Shown: piece after piece, positions 12,748-14,990 of the stretch | How the letters are laid out: every line of letters begins with the position of its first letter | Position numbering within the stretch: the first letter of the stretch is position 1 | Assembly (NCBI GenBank): GCA_025354075.1 | Contig: JANXNO010000485.1 | Location: forward strand, 1 to 14,990 | Length of the DNA: 14,990 nt | Direction of reading: 5' to 3' | From: Burkholderiales bacterium | GTDB lineage: Bacteria; Pseudomonadota; Gammaproteobacteria; Burkholderiales; Casimicrobiaceae | Made by a program: the position numbers and the translations under genes | The notes under the pieces: model-generated | The model's input: the letters and a program-made list of their open reading frames with translations, nothing else | What the model was told of the DNA's origin: nothing | Databases searched by the model: none

Positions 12748-13446
12748 ATGGACATTTTTTTCACGCTACTCGCGGTCACGCTCGGCGGGGGCATCGGCTG
12801 GCTAGTCGCCAGAAAACCCTGGTTCGCTCGCGCTAACGACACCCATTCTCACGTCTCGCTTGAGGGCATGCGTGCGGTGGGCGAGCTCTCTGTGTTCAAG
12901 GTCATCACCAAAGAAATCGTGACCGAAACGGATTACAGTTTTGGTGAATTCGGGCGCAAGTATTTGCGCTGGGCGTTCTCGCAAAAGAAGCTGGCGATGA
13001 TCTTTGAATTTCAGATTGATTTTCGTTACGATCTGCGCTCACAGCAGTTCAACATACAGAGTGCAGACGCTGCGAGTGGTCGTGTCGCGCAACTGAAGCT
13101 GCCACCGGTTCGCGCCGAAATCAGTGTGCGTTCACTACGTTTTTACGACGAGCAGCGCTCCAAACTGATGCCCTGGCTGCTCCCGGATTTGCTCAATGGC
13201 GCGTTCGGCCCCGGCTTTACTGAAGAAGACAAAAATCGACTGCTCGACGGTGCAGCGGCGCACGCGAAGAGCCATGCCCATACGCTGATCGAACAACTCA
13301 GACCGGAAGTTGAAGCCAGTGCACGTGCGACCCTGTTACCCATTGTGCATGCGCTCGGCGTTCATCACGTTGAGCTTGCTTTTAGCGAGAAAGTCATCGA
13401 GATTGATCGGTCGCGGGAGCTAAAAGCGTTGCCTGACCACGAATGA
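12748..13446 (+). CDS. Membrane-anchored DUF4230-family protein
   Basis: This 232-residue protein begins with one hydrophobic segment (IFFTLLAVTLGGGIGWLVA, residues 3–21), followed by Arg/Lys. It is therefore probably anchored in the inner membrane by its N-terminus. The region MRAVGELSVFKVITKEIVTE onward (about 41–130), followed by strand-rich segments such as MIFEFQIDFRYDL and LPPVRAEISVRSLRFYDE, looks like DUF4230, a family of unknown function. The C-terminal third is largely helical (LLDGAAAHAKSHAHTLIEQL and EASARATLLPIVHALGV). The ATG at 12748 has only a weak AGG close by. The downstream TPR/OGT-like gene starts inside its stop codon (ATGA overlap at 13443–13446), so the two are translationally coupled and may act together. 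It lies just outside the right arm of the cassette. Confidence 0.75.
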   Translation: MDIFFTLLAVTLGGGIGWLVARKPWFARANDTHSHVSLEGMRAVGELSVFKVITKEIVTETDYSFGEFGRKYLRWAFSQKKLAMIFEFQIDFRYDLRSQQFNIQSADAASGRVAQLKLPPVRAEISVRSLRFYDEQRSKLMPWLLPDLLNGAFGPGFTEEDKNRLLDGAAAHAKSHAHTLIEQLRPEVEASARATLLPIVHALGVHHVELAFSEKVIEIDRSRELKALPDHE

Positions 13447-14990
13447 ATACCGCGCTGCAAGAAGCCATTCAGCTGCACAAGGCAGGACGGTCTGCCGACG
13501 CGCTGCCGCTGTACGCCACGGTACTCGGCGATGAGCCGGACAATCTGGCAGCGCTCTTTTACGGCGGCGTTGCCGCATGGCGTGCCGGGCAACATGACCT
13601 GGCGCTGGCTCGCCTTGATCGAGTGATTGATCGCGCCACGCAACCGGTGGCCGATGCGTACTTTCACCGAGCGCTGGTGCGGGTGTCACTGAACCGCATT
13701 GATGAGGCGGTAGCTGACTACGAGCGATCCATTGCGCTCAAACCGGGCTACGCGCCAGCACACAACAATCTGGGGCTATTGCTGGGTGATAGGGGCGATT
13801 TGACTGCGGCAGCAGCGCACCTTGACGCGGCACTTAAGGCGGATCCGTCGTTTCACGACGCACGCTATAACCGCGGCCTCATCGCAGTGCAAATGGGTGA
13901 GCTTCCGCGCGCGCGAAGCACACTCGCGGAGTGCGTCAAACGCGACGCTGACCATGTCGCTGCACGTGCCAGCCTGATCGACGTACTCATTGACAGCGCC
14001 GAACAGGCGGAGGCGCTCGCACTGGCACGCGCCAGCGTTAAGCGCCTGCCGCGATCACCGCTGCTATGGAATGCACTGGCGCAGGCGGAGGCGGCCGCAG
14101 GCAGTTACGCAGCGGCGGCAGCGGCCTACGCGTCGGGCCTGCGTATCGCCCCGAATGATGCGCTACTCAGTCTCAATGCAGCGACGCTTGAAAGCGAGCA
14201 GGGGAATTTTGCAGCGGCTCGCGACTTATATACCTCGCTAGCAGTGACGCAGGGGAACGACGGTGGGCGGTTTCGGCTGGCGACGCTGCTGCCCGTCATT
14301 CCACAATCGGAAACGCAGATTGATGAAATGCGTCAGGCGTTTTCTGTGCAACTAGCACATCTGCGCGAGAGCGGAGCGTCGTTGATTGATCCGCTCAATG
14401 AGTTCGGTGATACGCCGTTTTATCTGTCCTATCACGGTCGCCAGGACGATAGACAGTTGCTTGGTGAGCTCGAACAAACCTTACGTGCGGCATGCCCCAC
14501 GCTCAATTTCACCGCCAGCCACGTGGGTCGTACACGCCGTGCAGGCAAACCACGCGTAGGGGTGTGTTCGCATTTTTTGTTTGACCAGAGTGTAGGCCGC
14601 GCCATTCACGCCTATGTGAAGGCACTAGCGGCCGATGCGTTCGCGTTGACGCTGCTGCATGTCCCACCATTTTTTGACGATCACCTGTCGCGCGGGCTAT
14701 CACAATATGCCACAGTCGTTCGCCTCCCATTTGACCTCGCCGCTGCGCGCGCGACCGTCGCTGCGCTTGAGCTCGACCTGCTGATCTTTCCCGAAATAGG
14801 CATGGACGCACTGACCTATTACCTTGCGCTTTCGCGCCTCGCACCTGCACAATGGACGACGCTCGGACATCCCTGCTCCAGTGGTCTTTCGACCATTGAT
14901 TCGTTCCTGAGTTACGCCACCCTTGAAGTGCCGGGTAGCGAGCGTTTCTATAGCGAGCATTTGATTCGGTTGCCCGAAGGTGCGATCTAT
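13443..14990 (+). CDS. TPR protein with SPINDLY/OGT-type glycosyltransferase domain (cut by window edge)
   Basis: The frame is open from ATG 13443 to the right edge (516 codons, no stop). Residues about 1–285 are tetratricopeptide-type helical repeats; clear ones include YFHRALVRVSLNRIDEAVAD with ALKPGYAPAHNNLGLLLGDR, and RYNRGLIAVQMGELPRARST. From about residue 318 the sequence changes to an OGT-like catalytic domain: NEFGDTPFYLSYHGRQD, RVGVCSHFLFDQSVGRAIHA and FPEIGMDALTYYLALSRLAP, then WTTLGHPCSSGLSTIDSFLS. These match the SPINDLY/O-GlcNAc transferase-like proteins (GT41-like), which transfer sugars to proteins. The UDP-sugar binding end of the domain lies beyond the window. The ATGA overlap with the DUF4230 gene shows translational coupling. 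The acceptor is unknown; flagellin or surface-protein glycosylation is common for bacterial relatives. Confidence 0.85.
   Translation, partial: MNTALQEAIQLHKAGRSADALPLYATVLGDEPDNLAALFYGGVAAWRAGQHDLALARLDRVIDRATQPVADAYFHRALVRVSLNRIDEAVADYERSIALKPGYAPAHNNLGLLLGDRGDLTAAAAHLDAALKADPSFHDARYNRGLIAVQMGELPRARSTLAECVKRDADHVAARASLIDVLIDSAEQAEALALARASVKRLPRSPLLWNALAQAEAAAGSYAAAAAAYASGLRIAPNDALLSLNAATLESEQGNFAAARDLYTSLAVTQGNDGGRFRLATLLPVIPQSETQIDEMRQAFSVQLAHLRESGASLIDPLNEFGDTPFYLSYHGRQDDRQLLGELEQTLRAACPTLNFTASHVGRTRRAGKPRVGVCSHFLFDQSVGRAIHAYVKALAADAFALTLLHVPPFFDDHLSRGLSQYATVVRLPFDLAAARATVAALELDLLIFPEIGMDALTYYLALSRLAPAQWTTLGHPCSSGLSTIDSFLSYATLEVPGSERFYSEHLIRLPEGAIY

Overview
The window reads as chromosomal DNA of a betaproteobacterium, most likely Burkholderiales-like. 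The basis is the gene order nadD–rsfS–rlmH–maf–rng, the Betaproteobacteria-like forms of a DUF5329 protein, a LysR regulator and an SPINDLY/OGT-type glycosyltransferase, and the moderately high GC. I cannot name a genus from sequence alone. No tRNA, rRNA, CRISPR array, integrase or transposase gene was seen.

Left part (1–6,750). A partial EcsC-family gene runs off the left edge on the minus strand. It is followed by about 680 bases of decayed, gene-poor DNA (242–918) that holds a recognisable remnant of a reprolysin-like metallopeptidase and a 43-codon minus-strand ORF of unknown status. Then come a YeeE/YedE (sulfur/thiosulfate) transporter, two tandem paralogous secreted SH3b proteins, phenylalanine-4-hydroxylase (phhA), a convergent LysR regulator, a small secreted protein with a strong terminator, and a periplasmic DUF5329 protein.

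Middle part (6,970–11,457). This is a housekeeping block: NAD synthesis (nadD), ribosome silencing (rsfS, here with a long histone-H1-like Lys/Ala/Pro tail), 23S rRNA methylation (rlmH), nucleotide sanitation (maf) and RNase G (rng). nadD, rsfS and rlmH are packed as an operon. Between rlmH and maf lies a 127-bp nearly full-length imperfect palindrome that looks like a small dispersed (MITE/REP-like) element.

Right part (11,458–14,990). Immediately after rng is the most unusual object: a cassette of about 1.23 kb made of two inverted arms of about 308 bp (11,470–11,777 and 12,392–12,700) flanking one lower-GC gene for a small Cys-containing lipoprotein. Each arm is itself a series of hairpins, and the arms have diverged unevenly, with near-identical blocks separated by diverged ones. 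No transposase is present. After the cassette come a membrane-anchored DUF4230 protein and, overlapping it by 4 bases, a TPR + OGT/SPINDLY-type glycosyltransferase that runs off the right edge.

The candidates for something undescribed are the inverted-repeat lipoprotein cassette and the rlmH–maf palindrome. The rest is largely recognisable core or accessory gene content.
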